A stretch of DNA of 64,000 nucleotides from Marinobacter salicampi (GCF_011074795.1 NZ_JAAMPF010000008.1:124001-188000); one strand, 5' to 3'. Positions 1-9,231 are shown, counted from the first letter of the stretch. Numbers and translations: made by a program. The notes: generated from the letters alone by a model not told the origin.

Positions 1-595
1 CGAACGCAAGGTCCTGGACCACAATCAGGAACAGCAGGGTGACGAGCCCGAAGAGCCCGAATACGAGTCCGCCCAGATGTGCCGCCCGGGCTGCAAGCTG
101 TGGCTGCAACTGCTCCAGAATCGTGGAGCCGGACTCGTCTGCGGGTCCCTGGCCCAGGCGCCGCTGCAGTGTCTTTACGAGGCCAGACCAGGGACGCCAG
201 CCGAGAAATGACTGTGCGGTCGTGAATATCGCAAGCAACAACTGAAGAAAAATAAACGCCAAAATGACCGTAACGTTGATCTGCTGGCTGCCGTCATAAT
301 AGAGCAGCCCCAGCATGGCAAGCATGCCCAGCATTGCTCCCAGTCCTGCAAAGACGAGGGCTATCCGGCGCCAGGGTTTGAGGCGGGGGTCCCGATCTGG
401 TACTTCCCGACCGCGGCTGTGACTGAGCCGGGCCAGGTAATCCAGCCAGTGTTCCGCGTCTGGGTTCTGTTTATCCGCTTCACAGGCCAGCGCAAACCGG
501 CGGTCACGCCTGTGTAGAAATGTCGCCGGCTGGGCCCGGTCGCGACGGACCTGGTCGTCAAAATCCAGCAACAGCGTCAAGGGTGCTTTGGCCAT
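1..595 (-). CDS. DUF2868-family membrane protein (3' end cut by the window edge)
   Basis: The reading frame starts at the ATG complementary to 593-595 and stays open to base 1, giving about 198 residues of the N-terminal part. The start reads MAKAPLTLLLDFDDQVRRD, followed by a soluble, Arg-rich, DxxR-type region. Two closely spaced membrane segments lie at about residues 77-130, and a third begins near 185 (GLVFGLFGLVTLLFLIVV). This layout and the N-terminal wording match DUF2868 proteins, which usually sit beside a DUF3482 GTPase; that partner would lie to the left of the window. Family assignment is from recall and the function is unknown. Confidence 0.65.
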   Translation of the reverse strand, partial: MAKAPLTLLLDFDDQVRRDRAQPATFLHRRDRRFALACEADKQNPDAEHWLDYLARLSHSRGREVPDRDPRLKPWRRIALVFAGLGAMLGMLAMLGLLYYDGSQQINVTVILAFIFLQLLLAIFTTAQSFLGWRPWSGLVKTLQRRLGQGPADESGSTILEQLQPQLAARAAHLGGLVFGLFGLVTLLFLIVVQDLAF

Positions 596-716
596 GAAAG
601 GTCCTGAACATAAGTGATACCGCGAGTGTAACCTGATCCATCCCCGGGTCGCCAAACCCTGGCGGCAGAAGTGGTAACATGGCTGCACGAGCCCCAGCCA
701 ACAGCAGACAGTATTT

Positions 717-1076
717 ATGCCCTATCACCTGATGAATCTGAGACACGTACCTGACGATGAAGCCGATGAGATCCGTGCTCTGTTTGAAGCCCATGAGGTT
801 CGCTATTACGAGACACCGCCAAGCCGCTGGGGCATCAGCATGGGTGGTTTCTGGGTGCACGACAGGGCAGAGGCAGCCAGGGCCCGTGAGTTGTTGAAAG
901 CTTATCAGGGTGAGCGCTTCGGCCGTCAGCGGGAGGAGTACGAAAAAGCCCGCGCCTCCGGCCAGGTGCCCGGGTTCTGGCTCAGGCTCCGGCGCAAGCC
1001 GCTGAGTGTCGTGTTTGTATTGCTGGCGGCGGTCTTCATTCTGGTGCTGAGTCTGGCCCCGTTTCTGGGTCTTTGA
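717..1076 (+). CDS. DUF6164-like small protein with C-terminal membrane anchor
   Basis: 119 residues. The N-terminal half (YHLMNLRHVPDDEADEIR, then a segment that reads EVRYYETPPSRWG) resembles DUF6164 proteins, small conserved gammaproteobacterial proteins of unknown function with a putative-signal-transducing-protein-like fold. A charged helix (residues 50-85) precedes one hydrophobic segment at 96-118, so the protein is probably held in the inner membrane by its C-terminus. It stands alone on the plus strand. Its last 41 bases overlap the 3' end of the convergent esterase gene, an overlap in which both reading frames look real. Confidence 0.65.
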   Translation: MPYHLMNLRHVPDDEADEIRALFEAHEVRYYETPPSRWGISMGGFWVHDRAEAARARELLKAYQGERFGRQREEYEKARASGQVPGFWLRLRRKPLSVVFVLLAAVFILVLSLAPFLGL

Positions 1077-2025
1077 CCTGGTCCCTGTCCGGCCCGGACG
1101 TACTGTGGCGCAGCAGAAACGAGGCGGCTTCGTCGAGCACTGTCCCTGCGGTCAGAAAACTGGTGATATGACCTCGCAAGCGCATGATATACAGTTGGTT
1201 TTCAATGTCATTTGCGGCGAGTTTGGCACGGAAAGCGGTGGCCTGCTCCAGCGGCACCAGCGAATCCATGGCGCCGTGAAACAGAAAGAACGGCGGCGTT
1301 TCAGGACCCACATGAGTAATCGGTGAGGCGTTCCGGTAGGCGTCAGGCTTTTCGGCCAGCGTACCGCCCAGCAACTGCTTCAACAGCTTGCCGGTACCGA
1401 AGGCGGGCAGGTCGGCCGGCAACCCCCCGGCTACCACGGCTTTCGGCCGCAGCCGGGCTCCGCCGTAGGGCTCATCCAGCTCATGTCCGCTGCCGGCAAG
1501 AGCCGCCATGAGACTGATCAGATGGGCACCGGAGGAGAATCCGAAGGCCGAAATAGCTTCCGGGTCCAGCGCCAGGTCTGCGGCATGGTCGTGAAGCCAT
1601 GTCATGGCGACCTGCACATCATAAAGCTGAGCTGGAAAGGTGGCTTCCGGGGCAAAGCGGTGGTCAATGTTCATCACCATGAAACCCCGGCCCGCAAGCT
1701 CTTCGGCTATCCAGTCCATGTCCTCGCGGGAGCGGCGCTCCCATCCGCCGCCGTGGACCATGAGCACAGCGGGTGCGGGATCCTCGCGCCGGGGCCGGTA
1801 CAGATCTGCCTGCAGGGCCTGAGGCCAGTCCGGGGGCGTGAAGACTAGGTTGTGCTCAACGTCGTAGTCTGTCGTGGGCGTAGACAGCGTACTGTCCGGT
1901 TGGTTTATATGGGTGGCGCAGCCGGAAACCAGCAGGCTGGTAAGGGCGCAGAACAGCGTAAGTCCGGGGTATTTCCGCAATGGACGCACCAACAGTCGTG
2001 CCAGCGTAGCGATGGCTTTGTTCAC
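1036..2025 (-). CDS. Lipoprotein alpha/beta hydrolase (hormone-sensitive-lipase/BD-FAE type esterase)
   Basis: 329 residues. The N-terminus is a basic stretch, a hydrophobic core and a lipobox LVSG-C with Cys36, so the mature enzyme should be a lipoprotein. The oxyanion-hole motif HGGGW is at 91-95 and the nucleophile elbow GFSSG at 162-166 (Ser164). An Asp in the HGAMDSLVP segment and a His in RLRGHITSF complete a catalytic triad. This is the architecture of carboxylesterases of the HSL and bile/feruloyl esterase-like group; the natural ester is not evident. The gene is monocistronic and converges on the small protein gene at 717-1076. Confidence 0.8.
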   Translation of the reverse strand: MNKAIATLARLLVRPLRKYPGLTLFCALTSLLVSGCATHINQPDSTLSTPTTDYDVEHNLVFTPPDWPQALQADLYRPRREDPAPAVLMVHGGGWERRSREDMDWIAEELAGRGFMVMNIDHRFAPEATFPAQLYDVQVAMTWLHDHAADLALDPEAISAFGFSSGAHLISLMAALAGSGHELDEPYGGARLRPKAVVAGGLPADLPAFGTGKLLKQLLGGTLAEKPDAYRNASPITHVGPETPPFFLFHGAMDSLVPLEQATAFRAKLAANDIENQLYIMRLRGHITSFLTAGTVLDEAASFLLRHSTSGPDRDQVKDPETGPDSAPE

Positions 2026-2123
2026 AGGCTGTTCTCTTATCTTGATTGGGCTTGGCTAACCAGTGGCTCTGGATACGTCTGGGCTGAACGGTTGGATTCT
2101 CCTGCGCCCGTCCTGATCTGTAC

Positions 2124-2603
2124 TCAATCCGTTCGGTCCTGGCTGAGTTCGCAGAAGCTAGCGTTGGTCAGGTCCCGAAGCGCGCCCGGGCTGAGCTCTA
2201 TTTCCAGGCCGCGGCGCCCGGCGCTGACGAAAATGGTCGAATGGCCCCGGGCCGAGCTATCAATCCAGGTTCTCAGGGGTTTTTTCTGGCCCAGAGGGCT
2301 GACACCGCCCAGCACATAGCCGGTGCTCCTGGCCACCAGCTGAGGCTGTGCCATAGAAGCCTTCTTGGCACCGGCGGCGCGGGCAATGAGTTTCATGCTC
2401 AACATCCGGGACACAGGCAGTACCACGACCACCAGTTCCCTGCTATCCAGCTCAAGCACCAGGGTCTTGAAAACCCGGTCTGGAGGCAGGCCAAGTTTTT
2501 CGGCCGCTTCCTGACCATAAGCTTCTGATTTCGGGTCATGTGTGTATTCGTGGACCTGAAACCGGATCCCGGCTTTTCTGGCGATATTGATTCCGGGCGT
2601 CAT
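2124..2603 (-). CDS. ybaK: Cys-tRNA(Pro)/Cys-tRNA(Cys) deacylase YbaK/EbsC
   Basis: 159 residues, the normal length for YbaK. It is a trans-editing enzyme that hydrolyses Cys-tRNA(Pro) made in error by prolyl-tRNA synthetase. The family markers are present: an N-terminal helix ending in the VHEY strand, the FKTLVLE segment with the conserved Lys, and the signature GGVSPLGQKK near residues 98-107 that forms the substrate pocket. The C-terminal strand FVSAGRRGLEIELSP is also typical. It is a single gene with about 190 bp of unassigned sequence upstream. Confidence 0.9.
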   Translation of the reverse strand: MTPGINIARKAGIRFQVHEYTHDPKSEAYGQEAAEKLGLPPDRVFKTLVLELDSRELVVVVLPVSRMLSMKLIARAAGAKKASMAQPQLVARSTGYVLGGVSPLGQKKPLRTWIDSSARGHSTIFVSAGRRGLEIELSPGALRDLTNASFCELSQDRTD

Positions 2604-2790
2604 CTGGGTATTGCCTACCTCTCACAAGTTTAATAAGCCGGCAGTTAACTGCTAATCCCGGGTCAGGCACAGTACGGCCCGGTCTCTGAAGCCAGAGTAT
2701 AAAGCACTCTAACCCAGTCTGAGCGGTATCGGTTCGTTTCGACCTGTGCGAAACTGCTGTGGTCATATTTTGTACGTATAAGGAGTATCC

Positions 2791-3483
2791 ATGGAGCTGG
2801 AGTCTGTACTCGCCTATCTGGAGGCCCATCCCCTCTTGGGATTGGCGGCCGGCCTGGTATTGGCAGCGCTGGTCGCCATCGTCGCCATTACCGCAATCAA
2901 ACGTAGCCTTGAAGCCGAACAGGACGTGCTGAAAAGACGCCTGGATACGCTTTGGCATGAAATGGACGATGTCCGGATGCAGCGCCCGACCGATGGGGGC
3001 GAGTCCGAAATTGACGCTCCACCGGCAAAACAGGCCTCGCGTAGTCGTGGTGCGCCCAGTTCGAATGCGGCCATTTCCGTTGAACGTTTTAATCACGAAA
3101 AAGCCGTGTACGAAGGGATCTGGGCCGTTACCTGGGCTCTTCATGACCGCGTCGGCGTGTTTTTGCGGGCGGTGGAGGCTGGTGAGAATGCCAGTGACAG
3201 TCGTCTTTCCGCCCGCAATGCCGCGCTGGAGGCCCGGGCCAAAACCAATGCCCTGAGGCCGTTCTATGATGAACAGCTAGATGATCTGCTGAGCCGCCTT
3301 ATTGATGCCGAAATCAAGGCGCATCTGGCAGCCTGTCAGTACCTGGACTATCGACAGAGCGAGCCGGGAACCAGCATCGACTCCTATCGCGAGACCTTCC
3401 GTCTGCAGCACGACGGCGAAGCACGGGAGGTAGTGAGCCAGCTGGTAGCCACCATAAGGCGCCGGCTCCAGCCTCTTCAGTAG
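2791..3483 (+). CDS. Conserved membrane-anchored protein of unknown function
   Basis: 230 residues; the ATG is preceded by a good ribosome binding site (AAGGAG at about 2779-2784). One membrane segment occupies residues 15-37. A charged, probably coiled segment follows (38-60), then a Ser/Arg-rich linker (65-92) and a mostly helical cytoplasmic domain rich in Ala, Arg and Glu (95-230). No enzymatic motif is visible. It lies between ybaK (divergent) and the sigma54 regulator, 68 bp downstream on the same strand, but nothing links it to the ketone-body genes. Confidence 0.6.
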   Translation: MELESVLAYLEAHPLLGLAAGLVLAALVAIVAITAIKRSLEAEQDVLKRRLDTLWHEMDDVRMQRPTDGGESEIDAPPAKQASRSRGAPSSNAAISVERFNHEKAVYEGIWAVTWALHDRVGVFLRAVEAGENASDSRLSARNAALEARAKTNALRPFYDEQLDDLLSRLIDAEIKAHLAACQYLDYRQSEPGTSIDSYRETFRLQHDGEAREVVSQLVATIRRRLQPLQ

Positions 3484-3551
3484 GTGGTGCTCGCGAGAGT
3501 CCAGATTAGCGCTAGAATAAAATAAGACCCATAACCAGGCGTACTCAGTCT

Positions 3552-4970
3552 ATGGCTCAGCCCTTTGCCGATAATAACAAGACCGGCCTTACCCGCGACC
3601 TGATTGAAGCCATGTTCCCGATGTTCGAGCAGGCCAGTGCCGGCGCCATTGCAGTGGACAGTGAGTGCCGGATTACCTGGATCAATGCCAGCTATGCAGC
3701 ACTGCTTGGCGTGGACAATCCGGAAGCCGTCATCGGACAGCCGGTCAGACCCGTTATCCCACACACACGCATGCCGGAAGTGGTGGCCAGCGGCCGTCCT
3801 CTCTTACTGGACATCATGGAATATGGCGATCAGCAACTGGTGGTCACCCGGCTGCCTTTTTTTGATGAAAGTGGCGCTGTTATCGGCGCTGTCGCCTTTG
3901 TTCTTTATGATGATCTTCAGCCTCTTACTCCCCTGGTCAGCAAATACCGCCGCCTTCACCAGGACCTGCTGGCTGCCCGCAAAGCGCTCGCCCGCCACGC
4001 CCGGGGGACCCGTTACAGCCTGGGTGATTTTGTCGGCGCCAGCACCGCCGCCCTGGAAGTGAAACGCAGGGCCAGGCTGGCGGCGGGCAGGGATATGCCG
4101 GTGCTGATACTGGGCGAGACAGGCACCGGTAAGGAGGTGCTGGCCCAGTCCATCCACGCGGTTTCAGGGCGGGCAGGCAAGCCCTTTGTAGGGGTGAATC
4201 TGGCAGCGGTGCCGGAAAACCTTCTGGAGGCGGAATTCTTCGGCGTGGTCCCCGGCGCCTTTACCGGCGCTGATAAGCGGGCCCGCGAGGGCAAGTTCAA
4301 ACTCGCCAATGGCGGTACTCTATTTCTCGATGAGGTGGGGGATATGCCGCTGGCACTTCAGGCCAAACTGTTACGAGCATTGCAGGAGGGCGAAATAGAG
4401 GCCCTGGGCTCGAACCGGGTGGAGTCGGTCGATGTCAGGGTGATCGCGGCTACCAGCCGGAATCTAGAGGCCATGATGGCCGAGGGCAGCTTCCGCTCTG
4501 ATCTTTACTATCGTCTGAACGTGCTGGAGATCCCGATACCGCCGCTCAGGGATCGCCTTGCCGACATGGGCATCCTTTGTGAGGCTCTGCTCGAGGACAT
4601 CTGCCAAGGGCTTGGGGTCAGGGGCGAGATCACTGATGAAGGGCTCGAAGCCCTCAGTGCCCACGACTGGCCAGGCAATATTCGCGAGTTGCGCAATGTG
4701 TTGGAGCGCGCCCTTACCATGGATGAGGACAGTGGCACCCTGGACGCCGACGCGATTTTCAAGGTGCTGCCGAAACAGGCTGCCTCAAGGTCAGGCAAAG
4801 CGGGCCTCCACGGTGGTGCTGCCAAGCCGCTGTCGGAAGTGGTAGCTGAGGCTGAGGCAGAGGCAATCCGGAATGCTTTGCTGGTGAGTCGGGGCAATCG
4901 GTCGCAGGCTGCGCGTCTGCTGGGGATTTCCCGTTCGGCTCTGTACGAGAAACTGGCCAGGGTGTCCTGA
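3552..4970 (+). CDS. Sigma54-dependent transcriptional activator with PAS sensor, probable regulator of the dctPQM-bdh-aacS operon
   Basis: 472 residues. A PAS domain covers about 20-125, followed by a short coiled linker. The AAA+ core has Walker A GETGTGKE (188-195), an intact sigma54-contacting GAFTGA loop (235-240), Walker B LFLDEVGD (257-264) and the arginine-finger segment FRSDLYYRL (314-322). A Fis-type helix-turn-helix ends the protein ([19 protein letters not shown]). There is no receiver domain, so control is probably by ligand or redox sensing in the PAS domain. Two tandem operators (the first overlapping its own stop codon) and a -24/-12 promoter lie just downstream in front of dctP, so it very likely activates that operon. 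It resembles the HbcR-type regulators of 3-hydroxybutyrate use by context; that identity is inference. Confidence 0.9.
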   Translation: MAQPFADNNKTGLTRDLIEAMFPMFEQASAGAIAVDSECRITWINASYAALLGVDNPEAVIGQPVRPVIPHTRMPEVVASGRPLLLDIMEYGDQQLVVTRLPFFDESGAVIGAVAFVLYDDLQPLTPLVSKYRRLHQDLLAARKALARHARGTRYSLGDFVGASTAALEVKRRARLAAGRDMPVLILGETGTGKEVLAQSIHAVSGRAGKPFVGVNLAAVPENLLEAEFFGVVPGAFTGADKRAREGKFKLANGGTLFLDEVGDMPLALQAKLLRALQEGEIEALGSNRVESVDVRVIAATSRNLEAMMAEGSFRSDLYYRLNVLEIPIPPLRDRLADMGILCEALLEDICQGLGVRGEITDEGLEALSAHDWPGNIRELRNVLERALTMDEDSGTLDADAIFKVLPKQAASRSGKAGLHGGAAKPLSEVVAEAEAEAIRNALLVSRGNRSQAARLLGISRSALYEKLARVS

Positions 4971-5000
4971 AATCAGGACGCATGTCCGAAAAGCCGGACG
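4963..5000 (+). promoter_or_regulatory. Tandem upstream activator sites for the sigma54 regulator
   Basis: Two 18-bp elements of the form TGTCC-N8-GGACG lie at 4963-4980 (TGTCCTGAAATCAGGACG) and 4983-5000 (TGTCCGAAAAGCCGGACG). Their starts are exactly 20 bp apart, about two helical turns. The first contains a perfect palindrome with 7-base arms and overlaps the stop codon of the regulator gene. They lie about 140 and 160 bp upstream of the expected transcription start of dctP, a usual distance for enhancer-binding protein sites. A related half site TTTTCCGGACA is at 5034-5044. Confidence 0.7.
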
Positions 5001-5106
5001 TTTCAGGTCGAGATTTCCGCGAGACTGTAATCTTTTCCGGACACCTAGCTAGCAGTGTTTAGAAAGGAGCAAGCTAGGTCATTGATTTAAAACAGGTTCC
5101 TGTTTA

Positions 5107-5121
5107 CGGCATGGAACCTGC
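5107..5121 (+). promoter_or_regulatory. Sigma54 (-24/-12) promoter of the dctP operon
   Basis: CGGCATG-GAAC-CTGC keeps the essential GG (5108-5109) and GC (5120-5121) separated by 10 bp and matches 8 of the 11 fixed positions of the consensus TGGCACG-N4-TTGC. Transcription would begin near 5132, giving a leader of about 35 nt before the dctP ATG, with AAGGAT as ribosome binding site. The neighbouring activator gene and tandem upstream sites support it. Confidence 0.6.
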
Positions 5122-5166
5122 TGTCGTAGAAGCTGAAAGTCGTACAAAAACAACAAGGATCAATCT

Positions 5167-6249
5167 ATGTCTCTGAAATTTCCATTATCAAAACTGACCC
5201 ATGGCCTGGCTGTAGCTGCTCTGATCGGGGGCACTGCCGTGTCCACCAACGTGGCAGCAGAAAAAGTCCGCTGGCAAGTGCCACTGGCCTTCCCTTCTCA
5301 CCTGATCGGCCTGACCACACCGGTCAAGCATCTGACGGAAAACCTCAAGGCCATTTCCGGCGGTGATGTAGAGCTGCGCTATTACGAACCGGGCGAGCTG
5401 ATTCCCGCTTTCGAAATAATGGACGCGGTGAGCACCGGCAAGTACCCGGCCGGCTACACCTGGGTCGGCTATGACCAGGGCACCATTCCAGCGCTTCCGC
5501 TTTACTCGGGTGCTCCTTTCAACATGGAGCCACCGGCTTACCTGGCCTGGTACTACGAGGGTGAGGGCAAGGAGCTGCTGGAAGAAATCTACGACAAGCG
5601 CAACATCCATCCCATGCTGTGCAGCATCATCGGTCCGGAAGGTGCTGGCTGGTTCGCTAAACCGATCGAAGGCCTGGATGATTTCGACGGCCTCCGGATT
5701 CGCTTCGCAGGCATCGGCGGCAAGGTTCTGGAAGAGCTGGGTGCGTCTGTAACCATGCTGCCTGCGGGCGAGCTCTATCAGGCCCTTGAGCGTGGCACCA
5801 TTGATGCAACGGAGTTTTCACAGCCAGCCATCGACAAGATGCTGGGCCTCGACCAGATCATCAAGAACTACATCATGCCGGGCTGGCACCAGACCCTGAC
5901 CACATCACACCTGCTGGTCAACAAGGACGTCTGGAACAAGCTTGAGCCCCAGAGTCGTGCGTTGATCGAGATGGGCTGTGAATCCGCGACCCTGAAAGGC
6001 TTCGCCCAGAGTGAGTACGCCCAGCCGACTGCCCTGCGGGAGTATGAAGAGGAAGGTGTAAACGCCCAGACCCTGCCAGAGCCGGTCCTGCGTGAACTCG
6101 AAGATGCCACCAACAAGGTGCTCGATGACATTGCATCCGAAGATGAAATGTTCAAGCGCGTGCTGACCAGTCAGCGCGACTTCATGAAGCACCACTCGAT
6201 CTGGCACAGCAAGGGTTACCTGCCACGGGATTTCTACGAGTACGACTGA
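5167..6249 (+). CDS. dctP: TRAP transporter periplasmic solute-binding protein (DctP family)
   Basis: 360 residues. A signal peptide ends in STNVAAE (cleavage near residue 31), so the protein is periplasmic. The body has the DctP fold: the substrate-carboxylate Arg is expected in FDGLRIRFAG (about residues 175-184), and the DATEFSQP and AGELYQALERGTIDA segments are typical of the 2-oxo-acid/TakP-like branch. It is the first gene of a dctP-dctQ-dctM set followed by 3-hydroxybutyrate dehydrogenase and acetoacetyl-CoA synthetase. The likely ligand is therefore a hydroxy or keto monocarboxylate such as 3-hydroxybutyrate or acetoacetate; that is context inference. Expression is probably sigma54 dependent. 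Confidence 0.9.
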   Translation: MSLKFPLSKLTHGLAVAALIGGTAVSTNVAAEKVRWQVPLAFPSHLIGLTTPVKHLTENLKAISGGDVELRYYEPGELIPAFEIMDAVSTGKYPAGYTWVGYDQGTIPALPLYSGAPFNMEPPAYLAWYYEGEGKELLEEIYDKRNIHPMLCSIIGPEGAGWFAKPIEGLDDFDGLRIRFAGIGGKVLEELGASVTMLPAGELYQALERGTIDATEFSQPAIDKMLGLDQIIKNYIMPGWHQTLTTSHLLVNKDVWNKLEPQSRALIEMGCESATLKGFAQSEYAQPTALREYEEEGVNAQTLPEPVLRELEDATNKVLDDIASEDEMFKRVLTSQRDFMKHHSIWHSKGYLPRDFYEYD

Positions 6250-6291
6250 TCAGCGACTGATCGTTGTATTGAATCCCGTTGGAAAAACCGT

Positions 6292-6316
6292 CGGGGCACC
6301 TGTTCAGGGTGCCCCG
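6292..6316 (+). other. Intercistronic stem-loop between dctP and dctQ
   Basis: A perfect 9-bp stem, CGGGGCACC (6292-6300) and GGTGCCCCG (6308-6316), closes a 7-nt loop. No run of T follows, so it is unlikely to be a full terminator. Such hairpins after a binding-protein gene commonly protect the upstream mRNA or lower downstream expression, which would give more DctP than permease. Confidence 0.55.
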
Positions 6317-6349
6317 ATGTCAGTCTAAACAGGTAAGCCCGAGGTTTGT

Positions 6350-6967
6350 GTGACCGGTCAAAACGATACACCCGAAGCTGCGGTGCCGCACGGTGCCCAA
6401 GCGAATGAAGATCTTCCCACCAATCGCCTGTCCCTGTGGCTTGACCGTATTATCGTTGCCATTGGTAAAGCGGCATCCTGGCTATGGCTGGCGGTGCTGG
6501 CAGTTGTGCTGGCCAATGTGTTCAGCCGTTTTGTGATGGAAGAAGGCTCCATTGCCCTGGAAGAGCTGTCCTGGCACCTGTTCGGCGCTGCCATGATGCT
6601 GACCCTGGCGTTTGCCGTGGTACGGGACGACCATGTGCGGGTTGACGTTATTCACGAAAAGTTCTCTGCGCGGACCCGGGCCATCATTGATCTGGTGGGT
6701 ATCCTGCTGCTGGCCTTGCCGATCATCTATCTCATGGTCGAATCGCTGGTTTCCTACACGTACACAGCCTATATCTACGACGAACGCTCCCAGGCCCCGA
6801 GCGGTCTACCCTACCGGTTTATATTCAAAGGCGTTCTGGCCCTGGCCCTGGGGCTTGTGATGGTCGCTCTGTTTTCCAGGGCGCTGCGCTGCTGCACCCT
6901 GCTCTTCCGATTCCCCCGCCCCTTGCGGCCCACGGATGATCGCGCAGACGACCATTCCAAGTTTTAA
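6350..6967 (+). CDS. dctQ: TRAP transporter small permease (DctQ family)
   Basis: 205 residues with a GTG start. Four hydrophobic segments (about 42-65, 80-100, 115-140, 155-180) follow a 30-residue polar N-terminus. The ALEELSWHLFGAAMMLTLAFAV segment with its conserved EELSW is the usual DctQ signature. DctQ pairs with the large permease DctM in the inner membrane to form the sodium-driven transporter fed by DctP. It is 16 bp upstream of dctM and clearly co-transcribed with it. Confidence 0.88.
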   Translation: MTGQNDTPEAAVPHGAQANEDLPTNRLSLWLDRIIVAIGKAASWLWLAVLAVVLANVFSRFVMEEGSIALEELSWHLFGAAMMLTLAFAVVRDDHVRVDVIHEKFSARTRAIIDLVGILLLALPIIYLMVESLVSYTYTAYIYDERSQAPSGLPYRFIFKGVLALALGLVMVALFSRALRCCTLLFRFPRPLRPTDDRADDHSKF

Positions 6968-6983
6968 GTGAGAGATTGACGCT

Positions 6984-8354
6984 ATGGGTCTGGAAGAAAT
7001 TCTTGTAATAGCCATGTTCGCCTCCTTTATGGGGCTGTTGCTGCTGGGTTTTCCGGTGGCCTGGTCACTGGCGGGTATTGGTCTGGTCTTTGCGGTTGTC
7101 GGATACGTCATGATGGAGTATTTCGATGCCGACCTCTGGTTCACCTGGCAGGGCACCATTGGCGTGCTGGATGCGAGGATCTACGGTGTGGTGGCCAATG
7201 AGCTGATGGTCGCCCTGCCGTTGTTTATTTTCATGGGCATCATGCTCGACCGTTCCGGCATTGCGGAAAAACTGATGCACAGTCTGGTCAAGGTCCTGGG
7301 CCCCCTGCGCGGGGGTTACGCCATTACCGTGGTCATAGTGGGCATATTGCTGGCGGCTTCCACCGGCATCGTCGGTGCTTCTGTGGTACTGCTGGGGATG
7401 CTGTCACTGGGTCCCATGATGCAGGCCAACTACAACAAGTCCCTGGCGGTGGGTACGGCCTGCTCGGTGGGGACCCTGGGCATTCTGGTGCCGCCAAGCA
7501 TCATGCTGGTGCTGATGTCGGACCGCCTGGGTACCTCGGCCGCATCGGTTGGCAAGCTGTTCATGGGTGCACTGATCCCGGGTATCATGCTGGGTGTCAT
7601 GTACATTCTGTACATTATCATTGCAGCCTGGATCAAGAAGGACCTGGCACCAGCGCCAAAGAACCGCGAGCCCATGACCTGGCGGGTGTGGGCCGATGTG
7701 CTTTTGGCTGTGGTTCCGCCCATGGTGCTGATCATCGCGGTGTTGGGCTCAATATTCTTTGGTATTGCTACCACCACCGAAGCCTCTGCCGTAGGCGCTC
7801 TTGGTGCCCTGCTGATGGCTTTGTTGAGCAAACGCCTGGATCTTGCTGTGCTGAAGGATGCCCTCTACCAGACCAGTCGCACCACCGCGTTCATTTTTGG
7901 CATTTTCATTGGTGCCACGGTGTTTGCCGCCGTCCTTCGCGGCCTGGGCGGGGATGACGTTATCCGTGAGGCTATCACCGGCTTGCCGTTCGGCCAGACC
8001 GGGGTGCTGCTGATCATCCTTTTTGTTACCTTTCTGCTGGGTTTCTTCCTGGACTGGGTGGAAATCACGCTGATCATACTGCCGCTGGTGGCACCGGTAA
8101 TTTTCGCAATGGGCGTTGAGCCGGTCTGGTTCGCCATCATGTTTGCCATGTGTCTGCAGACGTCTTTCCTTACACCGCCGGTAGGCTTTGCGCTTTTCTA
8201 TATCAAGGGTGTCTGCCCCCCGGGCATAACCACACGCCATATCTACCTGGGGGTGCTGCCTTTCATCGCGATCCAGTTGCTGGGGCTGGGACTGGTGTTC
8301 TGGTTTGAGGAGCTCGCTACCTGGTTGCCCAACGAAGTTTATGGCGGGCCGTGA
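6984..8354 (+). CDS. dctM: TRAP transporter large permease (DctM family)
   Basis: 456 residues, normally long, with about 12 membrane segments. Family hallmarks include the FMGIMLDRSGIAEKLMHS segment, AASTGIVGASVVLLG and the late QTSFLTPPVGFALFY motif. It forms the transport channel and uses a sodium gradient to move substrate delivered by DctP. The gene follows dctQ closely and is followed by the 3-hydroxybutyrate dehydrogenase gene 72 bp downstream, suggesting one transcription unit for uptake and catabolism. Confidence 0.9.
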   Translation: MGLEEILVIAMFASFMGLLLLGFPVAWSLAGIGLVFAVVGYVMMEYFDADLWFTWQGTIGVLDARIYGVVANELMVALPLFIFMGIMLDRSGIAEKLMHSLVKVLGPLRGGYAITVVIVGILLAASTGIVGASVVLLGMLSLGPMMQANYNKSLAVGTACSVGTLGILVPPSIMLVLMSDRLGTSAASVGKLFMGALIPGIMLGVMYILYIIIAAWIKKDLAPAPKNREPMTWRVWADVLLAVVPPMVLIIAVLGSIFFGIATTTEASAVGALGALLMALLSKRLDLAVLKDALYQTSRTTAFIFGIFIGATVFAAVLRGLGGDDVIREAITGLPFGQTGVLLIILFVTFLLGFFLDWVEITLIILPLVAPVIFAMGVEPVWFAIMFAMCLQTSFLTPPVGFALFYIKGVCPPGITTRHIYLGVLPFIAIQLLGLGLVFWFEELATWLPNEVYGGP

Positions 8355-8426
8355 CAGGCAGCCGGATGGCCGGATGGCCGCATGGACAGGAACGACCAAT
8401 GAAAACAGATAAAGGAGTACAACCAC

Positions 8427-9206
8427 ATGCGCCTGAATAATCGGATTGCGTTGATAACCGGGGCTGGACGCGGCATTGGCCGGGCCATCGCTGAACACTA
8501 TGCCCGTGAAGGTGCCCGGGTAGCCGTTGCTGATCTGGACACGGCCGGAGCGCAGGACGTGGTTGAGGCAATACGGGCCAGCGGCGGAACGGCCATGGCG
8601 CTGACCATGGACGTCACCAATGAAAAAGCGGTGGCCGACGGTGTGTCCGCCATCGTCAGGGAGTGGGGCGGCCTCGATATTGCTCTGGCCAATGCCGGTG
8701 TGCAGCATATAGACCCGATCCACAAGCTCGCTTACGAAGACTGGTTCCGAGTCATTGACGTGCACCTGAACGGTGCTTTCCTGGTGACCCGGGCGGCGCT
8801 CAACCAGATGTACAAAAATGGCGGTGGCACCATGCTGTTTATGGGTTCGGTCCACTCCATGGAGGCGTCCCCGCTGAAAGCGCCCTACGTGTCGGCCAAG
8901 CACGGTATTCTCGGGCTCTGCCGTGCGGTAGCGAAGGAAGGCGCGGAGTACGGGGTCCGCAGCAACATCATCTGCCCGGGATTCGTGCGCACGCCGCTGG
9001 TTGAAAAGCAGATTCCGGAGCAGGCCCGTGAGCTGGGCATTTCCGAGGAGGCCGTGATTCGGGACGTTATGTTGCGGCATACTGTGGATGGAGAATTCAC
9101 CACCCTGGAGGACGTTTCGGAACTGGCTGTCCACCTGGCCGCGTTCCCCTCGGCCGCCCTTACCGGACAGTCCATCGTTGTCAGCCACGGCTGGCACATG
9201 CAATAG
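8427..9206 (+). CDS. bdhA: 3-Hydroxybutyrate dehydrogenase (SDR family)
   Basis: 259 residues, the classical short-chain dehydrogenase size. The Rossmann motif GAGRGIG is at 12-18, NAG at 89-91, and the catalytic Ser141, Tyr154 and Lys158 (YVSAK) are present. The GVQHIDPI segment, [20 protein letters not shown] and the C-terminal [15 protein letters not shown] wording are characteristic of D-3-hydroxybutyrate dehydrogenases. The enzyme oxidises 3-hydroxybutyrate to acetoacetate with NAD+. The next gene activates acetoacetate, so the two give a route to acetoacetyl-CoA. The ATG has a good AAGGAG site upstream. Confidence 0.88.
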   Translation: MRLNNRIALITGAGRGIGRAIAEHYAREGARVAVADLDTAGAQDVVEAIRASGGTAMALTMDVTNEKAVADGVSAIVREWGGLDIALANAGVQHIDPIHKLAYEDWFRVIDVHLNGAFLVTRAALNQMYKNGGGTMLFMGSVHSMEASPLKAPYVSAKHGILGLCRAVAKEGAEYGVRSNIICPGFVRTPLVEKQIPEQARELGISEEAVIRDVMLRHTVDGEFTTLEDVSELAVHLAAFPSAALTGQSIVVSHGWHMQ

Positions 9207-9231
9207 CGGCCACAGGCTAAAGGAGCACTTG

